Shown here: positions 1 through 6,174 of the stretch, in pieces
How positions within the stretch are numbered: the first letter of the stretch is position 1
How the letters are laid out: each line of letters begins with the position of its first letter
Assembly (NCBI GenBank): GCA_030839105.1
Contig: JAUZEI010000052.1
Coordinates: 1 to 13,565, forward strand
DNA from: Actinomycetota bacterium
GTDB taxonomy: Bacteria > Actinomycetota > Acidimicrobiia > IMCC26256 > PALSA-610
Length of the DNA stretch: 13,565 nt
Direction: 5' to 3'
Notes under the pieces: generated by a model
Seen by the model: the letters and a program-made list of their open reading frames with translations, nothing else
Told to the model about the DNA's origin: nothing
The model's database searches: none
Translations under genes and position numbers: made by a program

Positions 1-1193
1 GATCCGGCGAGATACAGCGGTACGGGACTCCCGCGCAGGTTCGACGCGCCGAAGTCGATCGTTCGGGTCTGCGAGCGTGTCATCGCGACGAGCATCGACG
101 CGGGCAGGCCGGCGATGAGGCCTGCCAGCCCTTCCGCCGCGCCGACCGCCGTTTCGCGTTTGGCGGTCTGCAGTCGCTCCCGCACGTCGCCGAAGAGTGT
201 GTGGAGGTCGTGCGCGGGTTGGATCGGAACGAGCACACGCGCGGGAACGAAGCTGTTGGTCGTCGAGCGGTCGCCCCGTTGGCGCGTATTGATCGGCATC
301 GCGAGACGCAGTTCGTCGACTGTGCTCCCGAGGCGTTCGTGGTAGCGGCCGAATGCGCTCGCCAGTCCCGTGACGAATGCATCGTTGACGCTGCCACCCA
401 TCGCGCCGGCGACGGCACGCAGCGGTTCGAACGGCAACTCGACGGTCTCGAACCGGCGGCGCAGGGATCGGTCGGTCGTGACGTCGGAGCGGGCCGGGTC
501 GGTGACGAGTGCCTGGCGCTGGATCGAGGTCAACAGCCGCGCCGCGTCGGCGGCCCGGCCGGGCACTTCGCTCGGGTGCACGACGACGTGCCCGGCGGTC
601 CCGATGGTGCGCCGGACGGCGTCGACACTGCGGCTCGCGGCGTCGACGACCGCGTCGCGGGTCGCGGCGAGGGGAGTGGTGGCGGTCGACGGCTCGGTCT
701 CGGTCTCGTCCGGCCGTTTCGCCTCGGGATCACGCTCGAAGTCGACGAGCGCGAGCGAGAGCTTCAGGCCGCCGACGCCGTCGGTGATCGTGTGGTGGAT
801 CTTCTGCAACAGCGCGGCGCGGCCGTCGCGCAAACCGTCGACGAGCGTGAAGTCCCAGAGCGGACGGGCGCGGTCGAGCGGTTGTTCGGCGAGGGCGCCG
901 CACAGATCGAGGAGGGCGCGGTCGTCACCGGGCGCGGGCACGGCGAGGATGCGCACGTGGGCGTCGACGTCGAACGTAGGGTCGTCGGCGAACTCCGGCG
1001 GGACGATGCGCATCGGGGCACCGATCACTCGTTGGCGCAGGCGCGGGATCGCGTCGAGCGCGCGGTGCAAGGTCTCCCGCAGCCGATCGTCGCTCGGTCG
1101 ACGGTCGAGGATCGTCAGGTTGCAGAAGTCGGAGCGGAGCGCGGGGTCCTTCTCGACCGCCCACATGATCGCTTCCGCGTTCGACATCCGCAC
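1..1193 (-). CDS. Wax ester synthase / diacylglycerol acyltransferase (WS/DGAT), 3' end cut by window edge
   Basis: Predicted acyl-CoA-dependent O-acyltransferase that esterifies diacylglycerol or a fatty alcohol, making storage lipid, probably at the membrane surface. The frame is open from the start to the left edge, giving about 397 codons of a family usually near 450-470 residues, so the C-terminus is missing. Visible family marks are PLDRARPLWDFTLVDGL near residues 108-124, the catalytic HHTITDG (His133, His134, Asp138), and GGSVNDAFVTGLASAFGRYH further on. I chose GTG at 1193 because a TAGCGT -10 box ends 6 nt upstream, and an in-frame TAG lies inside that box. ATG at 1187 (two codons later) is the alternative. 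A GC hairpin separates it from the upstream gene, so it is probably its own transcript. Family assignment is firm; wax-ester versus triacylglycerol specificity cannot be read from sequence. Confidence 0.93.
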   Translation of the reverse strand, partial: MRMSNAEAIMWAVEKDPALRSDFCNLTILDRRPSDDRLRETLHRALDAIPRLRQRVIGAPMRIVPPEFADDPTFDVDAHVRILAVPAPGDDRALLDLCGALAEQPLDRARPLWDFTLVDGLRDGRAALLQKIHHTITDGVGGLKLSLALVDFERDPEAKRPDETETEPSTATTPLAATRDAVVDAASRSVDAVRRTIGTAGHVVVHPSEVPGRAADAARLLTSIQRQALVTDPARSDVTTDRSLRRRFETVELPFEPLRAVAGAMGGSVNDAFVTGLASAFGRYHERLGSTVDELRLAMPINTRQRGDRSTTNSFVPARVLVPIQPAHDLHTLFGDVRERLQTAKRETAVGAAEGLAGLIAGLPASMLVAMTRSQTRTIDFGASNLRGSPVPLYLAG

Positions 1194-1199
1194 GGCCGC

Positions 1200-1205
1200 A
1201 CGCTA
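1200..1205 (-). promoter_or_regulatory. Putative -10 box (TAGCGT), leaderless promoter of the WS/DGAT gene
   Basis: On the minus strand TAGCGT fits the actinobacterial TANNNT -10 pattern and is followed by exactly 6 nt and then GTG at 1193. That spacing would put the transcription start on the start codon itself. There is no Shine-Dalgarno sequence in the gap and no clear -35 box. This is inferred from spacing only. Confidence 0.35.
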
Positions 1206-1230
1206 CGCCGTGGCGGTCCCGGAGCCGTAG

Positions 1231-1258
1231 GCCGACGCGTCGCCGGCCTCGCGTCGGC
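1231..1258 (-). terminator. GC-rich stem-loop after the 145-aa protein gene, possible terminator
   Basis: GCCGACGCG (1231-1239) and CGCGTCGGC (1250-1258) form a perfect 9-bp stem with a 10-nt loop. It lies 11 nt after the stop of the upstream minus-strand gene (1270) and before the WS/DGAT start. There is no T-tract, so it is not a classical intrinsic terminator. Actinobacterial terminators often lack the U-run, and position makes this a reasonable candidate. Confidence 0.4.
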
Positions 1259-1269
1259 GGGCCGACGGG

Positions 1270-1707
1270 TCATCGTGAAGGTCGAAGACACTCCGGGAGC
1301 GACTCGTAGGCCTCGCTCTCGGAGAGCGAGGCCGCGGCATCGACCGCGTCCGCGGGAACCCATTCGGGGAACGGGGTCTCGGTCTTGCGGTGCGCGCCCG
1401 TGTCCGTGTGCTGCTCCTCGACGGAAGCGAGCCGGGCCGCCGGAATGCTGTCGCTCACGCGCACCAGTGCGGGCCAGAGGCGGCGGTGCACGAGCGTCAC
1501 TTTCCCGTTCACCAACCGCAGCCGGACGATGTCGGGCGAGTCGGCCAGTTGGTTGATCGCCTCGAAGATCGCGTGGCTGTCGACGTGCGCCCACCAACTG
1601 CCGGAGATCGGCTCGCCGGCGATCAGCTCGGCGACGTTGGGAATCGGACCGCGTGCCGATTCGAGCAGCATGCCGCGCTCGGCGAGCAATGCCGTGAGGT
1701 CGACCAC
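1270..1707 (-). CDS. Conserved protein of unknown function, 145 aa
   Basis: I do not recognise a named domain. The 145-residue protein looks globular in its first 90 residues, with a Trp-rich turn (SGSWWAH near residues 36-42), a helix resembling HAIFEAINQLADSPDI, and a basic, hydrophobic stretch (RLRLVNGKVTLVHRRLWPAL, about residues 62-81). The tail is acidic and Ser/Ala/Glu-rich with the phrase FPEWVP. No signal peptide or membrane segment is visible. It starts with GTG only 3 bp after the stop of the NTF2-like gene, so it is probably co-translated as the last gene of a three-gene run (DsbA-like, NTF2-like, this). The well-formed codon pattern and tight spacing say it is a real gene; no function is proposed. 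Confidence 0.75.
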   Translation of the reverse strand: MVDLTALLAERGMLLESARGPIPNVAELIAGEPISGSWWAHVDSHAIFEAINQLADSPDIVRLRLVNGKVTLVHRRLWPALVRVSDSIPAARLASVEEQHTDTGAHRKTETPFPEWVPADAVDAAASLSESEAYESLPECLRPSR

Positions 1708-1710
1708 GGG

Positions 1711-2043
1711 CTAGCCGCCGATGGTGAGCGCCGCGATCAGATCACCTTCCACGGTGAACCGGTAGGTCAGGTCGGCGACGCCCCCCGGGAAGTTGCCCTC
1801 GATGTGGACGAACGCCCGGTGTTCGTTGTTGTCGCCCGATTCTGTGCCGGTCAGTTCCGAGGTATAGGTGAACCGTCCGAGCAGTTCCCGGCGCCAGCGC
1901 ACGATCTCGTCGTGGCCGACGTACTTGTGGTCTTCGTCGACCACGAAGCCGTTGAGCGTGAAGCACGCCGCGAGTGCATGGATGTCCTGCTCGTCGGCGG
2001 CGCGCAGGTAGCGGTCGATGACGTCGGGAGATTCGTCGCTCAC
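1711..2043 (-). CDS. NTF2-like / SnoaL-like domain protein, 110 aa
   Basis: Small cone-shaped alpha+beta barrel protein of the SnoaL/NTF2-like superfamily. The pattern is typical: an N-terminal helix (DVIDRYLRAADEQDIHALAA), then CFTLNGFVVDEDHKYVGHDEIVRWRREL, then three strands ending in a hydrophobic last strand (DLIAALTIGG). Members act as ketosteroid-isomerase-like enzymes, cyclases or ligand-binding subunits, and the substrate cannot be told from sequence. It starts with GTG at 2043, 9 bp after the stop of the DsbA-like gene, and its stop is 3 bp before the next GTG, so the three genes form one operon. It has no signal peptide and is cytoplasmic. Confidence is high in the fold and low in any specific activity. 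Confidence 0.85.
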   Translation of the reverse strand: MSDESPDVIDRYLRAADEQDIHALAACFTLNGFVVDEDHKYVGHDEIVRWRRELLGRFTYTSELTGTESGDNNEHRAFVHIEGNFPGGVADLTYRFTVEGDLIAALTIGG

Positions 2044-2052
2044 GAGCCCGCC

Positions 2053-2640
2053 TTACCGCGGTACGGATGTGTGCTTGAACTCGTTGAGGTCGGTCCACTC
2101 GAGCAGGTCGAGCACGCGGTCGATGTCCTCAGGGTTGCTGCGGTCCATCAGCCGGACGAACACGGCCTGGTCGCCGACGATGAAGGTCGGCACCCCGAAC
2201 ACCGCGTGCCGCTTGACCGCTTCGGTGTGGGCCTGCGCGATCACCTCCAGCGGCCGGCCGGTCGCGACCTCGGCCGCGATCGCCTCGGGGTCGAGGCCGA
2301 CGGACGTCGCGATCTCGGCGAGCACCTCTTCCTTGGCGATCTTGGCACCCTCTTCGTGGCGGGCGTCGAACGTTGCAAGGTGCCAGTCGAGGAACTTCTC
2401 GGGGAACTTGTCGCGCACGGCGATGCCCCACTCCAGTGCGGTGACGCCCGTGCCGCGCTCGGCCGGGTCGCGTTCCCAGACCGCCGGCTCACCCTCTTCG
2501 ACATGGACCTGATCGAGCGAGAAGGGCAGGAAGGTGACGTCCCAGTCGCGGCCGGCGCGGAGCCCGGCGGCGACGGAATCGTGGCCGTTGCGGGCGAACG
2601 GGCACCGATAATCGAACGTCACTGCGAAAGAACGAGCCAC
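2053..2640 (-). CDS. DsbA-family thioredoxin-fold protein (HCCA isomerase/FrnE-like) with a single active-site Cys
   Basis: A 195-residue cytoplasmic protein of the DSBA-like family, which includes 2-hydroxychromene-2-carboxylate isomerase and FrnE-type oxidoreductases. The N-terminal strand leads into DYRCPFARNG, where Cys13 sits at the thioredoxin active site but the second Cys is replaced by Ala (CPFA). The cis-proline loop is seen as FGVPTF (Pro150). A long helical insertion lies between, as in the family. Lacking the CXXC pair, it is unlikely to be a classical disulfide oxidase; a glutathione/mycothiol-type transferase or isomerase role is possible but unproven. The GTG start at 2640 is supported by a strong GAGGAGG at 2646-2652, 5 nt away. 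It is first in a tight operon with the NTF2-like gene and the 145-aa protein. No export signal is present. Confidence 0.9.
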   Translation of the reverse strand: MARSFAVTFDYRCPFARNGHDSVAAGLRAGRDWDVTFLPFSLDQVHVEEGEPAVWERDPAERGTGVTALEWGIAVRDKFPEKFLDWHLATFDARHEEGAKIAKEEVLAEIATSVGLDPEAIAAEVATGRPLEVIAQAHTEAVKRHAVFGVPTFIVGDQAVFVRLMDRSNPEDIDRVLDLLEWTDLNEFKHTSVPR

Positions 2641-2740
2641 GGAGGCCTCCTCGGGTTACAACCTCGAAGTGGGAACGGCATCAGCATGGTCGCCATTCCC
2701 CCGGGCGGCACGAATGTGCGCATGACCGTGAACCACGTCG
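2641..2740 (-). promoter_or_regulatory. Leader region of the DsbA-like operon with strong ribosome binding site
   Basis: This 100-bp gap separates the PAP2 stop (2741) from the DsbA-like start. It holds GAGGAGG on the minus strand (2646-2652), the strongest Shine-Dalgarno in the window. That suggests a leadered mRNA, unlike the leaderless starts seen elsewhere here. I see no convincing -35/-10 pair and no stem-loop terminator for the upstream gene, so read-through from PAP2 is possible. Confidence 0.45.
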
Positions 2741-3277
2741 CTACGACTGGCGGTCGACGATGGGCCGCAGCGCCAGTCCGAGCGCGACGCCGAACGCCGC
2801 CCCGACGACGACATCGGAGGCGTGGTGGAGGCGGACGTAGATGCGCGTCGCCGCGACCGCCGTCGCCAGCGCGTACCAGGTCACACCGCCACCCAGGAGC
2901 GTCGCGGCGCAGAACGCGGCCGTCGCGTGGCCCGACGGGAACGAGCTCGTGATCGGGCGGCGCAGGCCGTGATGGAACGCGAGCTCGGCGTACTCCCTCG
3001 GCCGGACGCGCCGGAAGAGCGACTTCACCGGCCCGTTCGTCAGGGCCGACTCGAATCCGATTGCGAGCGAGAAGCGGGCCGCGTCGGCGAGGTCGTCGCC
3101 CCGGACCAGGACGCGGGCGACATTGCAGGTGTGCCACAGCAGGCTGTGGTCGGCCGCGCTCGACAGACGGTACGCGACCTTGTCGACGGCAGGAGTCCGG
3201 ATGGGCTCGAAGCAGCGGTCGACCGCGGCGTCGAACGCCGCGACGCGATCGACCGGATTCATGCCGCCGAAACTCAT
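2741..3277 (-). CDS. PAP2-superfamily phosphatase, 178 aa
   Basis: Membrane-associated acid phosphatase of the PAP2 (type 2 phosphatidic acid phosphatase) superfamily, probably acting on a lipid phosphate or polyprenyl pyrophosphate. All three signature motifs are intact: K85-x6-R92-P93 (KSLFRRVRP), SSFPSGHATAAF with catalytic His117, and R145-x5-H151-x3-D155 (RIYVRLHHASD). Hydrophobic helices surround motifs 2 and 3, with a last one near residues 156-170. At 178 residues it is a compact member. I chose ATG at 3277; a TTG at 3310 would add 11 residues and overlap the nuclease stop, and ATG 3262 is a shorter option. It follows the nuclease gene after about 25 bp, so they are likely co-transcribed, though no functional link is obvious. 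Substrate is not assignable. Confidence 0.88.
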   Translation of the reverse strand: MSFGGMNPVDRVAAFDAAVDRCFEPIRTPAVDKVAYRLSSAADHSLLWHTCNVARVLVRGDDLADAARFSLAIGFESALTNGPVKSLFRRVRPREYAELAFHHGLRRPITSSFPSGHATAAFCAATLLGGGVTWYALATAVAATRIYVRLHHASDVVVGAAFGVALGLALRPIVDRQS

Positions 3278-3302
3278 TTTCGACGAGCTCACTTCAGTTG
3301 TG

Positions 3303-4220
3303 TCATGCAAAGACGAGCGGCAACTGGGGACGGCCTTCGCGATCGGCCTGGCGGGCGAGCAGCGTCGGACGGGCGAGCGCGGGCTGCCCGTCGAACTCCG
3401 GGCAGAACTCCTGGAAGCTGCAGTAGTTGCAGAGCGCGGACGGGCGGGGACGGAAGTCGTCGCGCTTGCAGGCCTGGCGTACCGCCTGCATCACGGCGTT
3501 GGTCTTCACGTCGACCCCGCGCAGGCTCTGGTCGGAGGGCGCGGTGATGATGCGCTCGGGCTTCGACAGGTAGAGCAGCTGTACGCGCGCGGGGCGACGG
3601 CCGAACATCCGCTCGCACAACAGCGAATAGATGTGGACGCCGGCCATGCTCTTCTGCTCCCAGCCCTCACTGGGCGCCGAACCGCTCTTGTAGTCGGTGA
3701 CGACGAGCTCGTCGTTCTCGTCGAGCTCGAGCCGGTCGATGATCCCGCGGATCTTCACGCCCGCGGTCGTCTCCGCGCTGACGCGTAGCTCGACGCCGAG
3801 GACCCGCACGGTGCGCGGATCTTCCATCTCGAAGTACCGCCGGACGAGCACGTCGGCGTCGGAGTGGAACTTCTCGCGTTCCTCGTCGGTGAGATCGAGA
3901 TGCGCGAACTCCGGATGCGCGGCGACCTCGGCCGCGGCCCGGGTGAGGTCGGCGAGTGCGGCTTCGAGGGTGCGTTCTTCCGCCGGGCGCCACATGAGGT
4001 GCTGGAGCGCGAGGTGAACCAGCGTTCCCTTGCTGGCGGGCGCGGACGGCGGTTCGGGCAGGCGCTCGATGTAGCCGAAGCGGAAGGCGAGCGGGCAGCT
4101 GGTGAACGTGCCCATCGAGCTCGGTGACAGCGAGATCGGCACCGGATGGGCGAGCTCGCGCACCGCCTCTTCGGGTGCCGGGATCTCGCGCGTCCCGTCG
4201 AGAACTTCCTCCGCCGTCAT
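3303..4220 (-). CDS. Iron-sulfur PD-(D/E)XK nuclease, RecB/AddB/Cas4-type (PDDEXK_1), 305 aa
   Basis: Stand-alone RecB-family nuclease domain. The active-site series reads KGTLVHLALQ (His69), RGIIDRLEL (Asp162), then VVTDYKSG (Asp176, Lys178), the layout of the PD-(D/E)XK fold with metal-dependent DNA cleavage. Four cysteines bracket the domain: Cys42 (TFTSCPLAFRF) and C264-x2-C267-x5-C273 (CNYCSFQEFC). This is the arrangement that holds a 4Fe-4S cluster in AddB, Cas4 and Dna2-like nucleases. It has no helicase domain and no CRISPR array or cas1/cas2 nearby, so it is not a Cas4 by context; a DNA repair or recombination role is the usual inference for these actinobacterial proteins. ATG at 4220 has no Shine-Dalgarno, but a TATCGT -10 box sits 6 nt upstream, suggesting a leaderless mRNA. 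PAP2 follows in the same run. Confidence 0.92.
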   Translation of the reverse strand: MTAEEVLDGTREIPAPEEAVRELAHPVPISLSPSSMGTFTSCPLAFRFGYIERLPEPPSAPASKGTLVHLALQHLMWRPAEERTLEAALADLTRAAAEVAAHPEFAHLDLTDEEREKFHSDADVLVRRYFEMEDPRTVRVLGVELRVSAETTAGVKIRGIIDRLELDENDELVVTDYKSGSAPSEGWEQKSMAGVHIYSLLCERMFGRRPARVQLLYLSKPERIITAPSDQSLRGVDVKTNAVMQAVRQACKRDDFRPRPSALCNYCSFQEFCPEFDGQPALARPTLLARQADREGRPQLPLVFA

Positions 4221-4226
4221 GTACCG

Positions 4227-4232
4227 ACGATA
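4227..4232 (-). promoter_or_regulatory. Putative -10 box (TATCGT), leaderless promoter of the nuclease gene
   Basis: TATCGT on the minus strand (TANNNT pattern) is followed by CGGTAC and then ATG at 4220. A start 7 nt downstream of the box would fall on the A of ATG. No ribosome binding site fits in the 6-nt gap, which supports leaderless expression. No clear -35 box is seen. Confidence 0.4.
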
Positions 4233-4263
4233 CCGCCGGGGTGTGCCACCAACGGCGACCGTC

Positions 4264-4288
4264 TACGGTTCGGGCCCTGCCTGGGAGG
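4264..4288 (+). promoter_or_regulatory. Possible -10 box (TACGGT) and ribosome binding site (GGGAGG) of the LLM oxidoreductase at 4296
   Basis: TACGGT at 4264-4269 matches TANNNT. GGGAGG at 4283-4288 lies 7 nt before ATG 4296, which fixes that start over upstream in-frame codons. The 75-bp gap 4221-4295 is shared with the divergent nuclease promoter. The ribosome site is solid; the -10 box is tentative because no -35 is evident. Confidence 0.5.
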
Positions 4289-4295
4289 TACAGCG

Positions 4296-5309
4296 ATGAA
4301 GGTCGACACCGGAGTGATGGCGCCGTCCCTGAGCGATATCGGGCCGCGGGCCCGAGAGCTCGAGGAACTGGGCTACGACGGTCTGCTGACGGCCGAGACC
4401 GGGCACGACGCGTTTCTCCCGATCGCGCTGGCGGCCGAGCACACCGATCGCATCGAGCTCGCCACCGGTATCGCGGTGGCGTTCGCCCGCACCCCGATGG
4501 TGCTCGCGTACACGGCCAACGACCTGCAGCAGATGTCGAAGGGTCGGTTCGTCCTCGGCCTCGGCTCCCAGATCAAGCCACACATCGAGAAGCGATTCTC
4601 GATGCCGTGGTCGCATCCGGCCCGGCGCATGCGCGAGTACATCCTCGCCCTCCAGGCCATCTGGAGCGCGTGGAACGACCGGACGCCGCTGAAGTTCGAC
4701 GGCGAGTTCTACAAGCACACGCTGATGACGCCCTTCTTCGCGCCTACGCCCAACCCCTACGGCGCGCCCAAGGTGTTCCTCGCGGCGGTGGGCGCGATGA
4801 TGACCGAGGTGGCCGGCGAGGTCGCCGACGGCATCATCATCCACGGCTTCACCACGGAGCGCTACGTGAAAGAGGTCACGATGCCCGCGGTCGAGCGGGG
4901 CCTGAAGAAGGCCGGGCGCGATCGTTCCTCGTTCCAGGTGTCGGGTCCGCTCTTCGTCGTCACCGGTACCACGGACGAGGAGATCGCGGCCGCCGCCACG
5001 GGCGTGAAGCAACAGATCGCGTTCTACGGATCCACTCCCGCGTACCGCGGCGTGCTCGAGCTGCACGGTTGGGGTGATCTGCAGACCGAGCTGAACGGGC
5101 TCTCGAAGCAGGGCAAGTGGGTCGAGATGGGTGAGCTGATCGACGACGTGGTCCTGCACACGTTCGCCGTGGTCGCCGGCCCGGAGGGTGTCGGCGCAGA
5201 GTTGAAGCGGCGCTACGGCGGGGTGGTCGACCGGTGCTCCTTCTACGCGCCATACAAAGCCGATCCGCAGCAGTGGACGAGCGTGATCGAGGACCTGAAG
5301 AAGGCGTAG
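4296..5309 (+). CDS. LLM-class F420-dependent oxidoreductase, 337 aa
   Basis: Luciferase-like monooxygenase superfamily enzyme with a (beta/alpha)8 barrel that most likely uses coenzyme F420. Recognisable stretches are DGLLTAETGHDAFLPIALAA near residues 28-47, RIELATGIAVAFARTPM near 52-68, and SKGRFVLGLGSQIKPHIEKR near 81-100, all typical of the F420 subgroup resembling mycobacterial MSMEG_2256 (TIGR03617-like). Its length is normal for the group. The ATG at 4296 is set by a GGGAGG ribosome site 7 nt upstream; the open frame extends back to 4146 but that part lies over the nuclease gene. It is divergent from the nuclease and convergent with the alpha/beta hydrolase, leaving only 3 bp between stops. 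The substrate is unknown; oxidation or reduction of a hydride-accepting metabolite is the family-level role. Confidence 0.92.
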   Translation: MKVDTGVMAPSLSDIGPRARELEELGYDGLLTAETGHDAFLPIALAAEHTDRIELATGIAVAFARTPMVLAYTANDLQQMSKGRFVLGLGSQIKPHIEKRFSMPWSHPARRMREYILALQAIWSAWNDRTPLKFDGEFYKHTLMTPFFAPTPNPYGAPKVFLAAVGAMMTEVAGEVADGIIIHGFTTERYVKEVTMPAVERGLKKAGRDRSSFQVSGPLFVVTGTTDEEIAAAATGVKQQIAFYGSTPAYRGVLELHGWGDLQTELNGLSKQGKWVEMGELIDDVVLHTFAVVAGPEGVGAELKRRYGGVVDRCSFYAPYKADPQQWTSVIEDLKKA

Positions 5310-5312
5310 GCG

Positions 5313-6164
5313 TCAAGAGGCGAAGCGCAGGATCGACGCCACGCACGCGTCGGGATCTTGTTGCGGGCCGAAGTGTCCGAGCCCGGCAAGCACTTCGAGC
5401 CGTCCGCGCGGGAGCCGGTCGGCGATCTGCGCGCCGAGCGCGTGGTCGACCGATCTCGTCGTCTCGCCGCAGACGACGAGAACGTCGGACGCAACCTCGG
5501 CGAGGCGCGCGAACGCGCCGTGGTTCGGCCCCATCGTGTACACGAGCGCTTCGACCTCGGGGCGGCACTTCAGCTCGAGGACACCGTCGCCGCGATCGCG
5601 CAACCCGTACTCGACGTACGCGCGCAACGACTGCGGTGTCATGACGTCGAGGGGTGGCTTCGACGCGTACGCCGCGAACGCCTCGTCGGTCGACTCCCAG
5701 GCGTCCCGACGCTTCCGTGCCGCGCGCGCGAGGAAGTCGTCTCGGGGTGGCAGCGGCTCCATCGACGGGAGGATGATCGGCTCATAGGCCCAGATGCGCC
5801 CGAAAGTTCCTGCGGCTTTCTGTTCGCCGAGGATCAACGCCGCGCCGCCCTTGGAGTGGCCGCACGCGACGAGTGATGGATCGCCCCGCAGCCCGAGATG
5901 CCCGGTCACGGCGAGGGCGTCGTCGCCGAAGCCGTGCCACGAGTAGTCGGACTCCGGCGCGTCGCTGTCGCCGTGCCCGCGGAAGTCGAACGACCAGACG
6001 CGCCGCCCGGCCGCGACCAGGCGACGCGCGACCGGCTCCCACACGAGGCCGTGAAAGCCGGTCGGGTGGGCGAGCAGTACGGGCGCGCCGGCGCCGCCCC
6101 AGTCGTGGACAACGAGCCGAACTCCGTTCGCGTCGAAGGAGTGGGTTGTCGGGCGAGTCCTCAC
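5313..6164 (-). CDS. Alpha/beta-fold hydrolase, 283 aa
   Basis: Serine hydrolase of the alpha/beta fold (esterase, lipase or C-C/epoxide hydrolase type). The oxyanion region reads LLAHPTGFHG (residues 30-39), followed by SFDFRGHGDSD (58-68), the nucleophile elbow CGHSKGGAAL with Ser104, and the catalytic His in GLGHFGP (His264). The acid is probably in the region around residues 233-240 (GETTRSVD). The length is normal and there is no signal peptide. I chose GTG at 6164, 10 bp after the stop of the LLM monooxygenase; the in-frame ATG at 6233 would add a low-complexity Pro/Ser/Thr tail inside the previous gene and is unlikely. It ends the minus-strand run with carboxyltransferase, oxygenase and monooxygenase, so a step after mono-oxygenation (ester, lactone or epoxide hydrolysis) is a reasonable inference. 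Confidence 0.9.
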   Translation of the reverse strand: MRTRPTTHSFDANGVRLVVHDWGGAGAPVLLAHPTGFHGLVWEPVARRLVAAGRRVWSFDFRGHGDSDAPESDYSWHGFGDDALAVTGHLGLRGDPSLVACGHSKGGAALILGEQKAAGTFGRIWAYEPIILPSMEPLPPRDDFLARAARKRRDAWESTDEAFAAYASKPPLDVMTPQSLRAYVEYGLRDRGDGVLELKCRPEVEALVYTMGPNHGAFARLAEVASDVLVVCGETTRSVDHALGAQIADRLPRGRLEVLAGLGHFGPQQDPDACVASILRFAS

Positions 6165-6174
6165 GGTCGCCGGG

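Noticed and set aside
2214..2228. Palindrome-like TTGACCG-CTT-CGGTG resembling the operator
   Set aside because: Only part of the arms pair, the spacer is 3 nt rather than 2, and it lies inside the DsbA-like coding region where the codons explain it.
2641..2723. Short minus-strand ORF beginning ATG 2723 between the PAP2 and DsbA-like genes
   Set aside because: The peptide is Pro/Arg-rich with no conserved look, lacks a ribosome site and overlaps the DsbA-like start in another frame.
1390..2952. 520-residue plus-strand open frame, with a similar 451-residue one at 201-1556
   Set aside because: Both run antisense across several real minus-strand genes (WS/DGAT, 145-aa protein, NTF2-like, DsbA-like, PAP2) and show no recognisable domain.
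3303..4220. Cas4 and a CRISPR adaptation locus
   Set aside because: Although the nuclease has the Cas4-type Fe-S layout, no repeat array and no cas1, cas2 or other cas gene is in the window.
4253..4273. Imperfect inverted repeat around ACCG-TCTA-CGGT upstream of the F420 oxidoreductase
   Set aside because: Arms of only 4 bp with a 4-nt spacer do not match the 16-bp operator and are expected often in GC-rich DNA.
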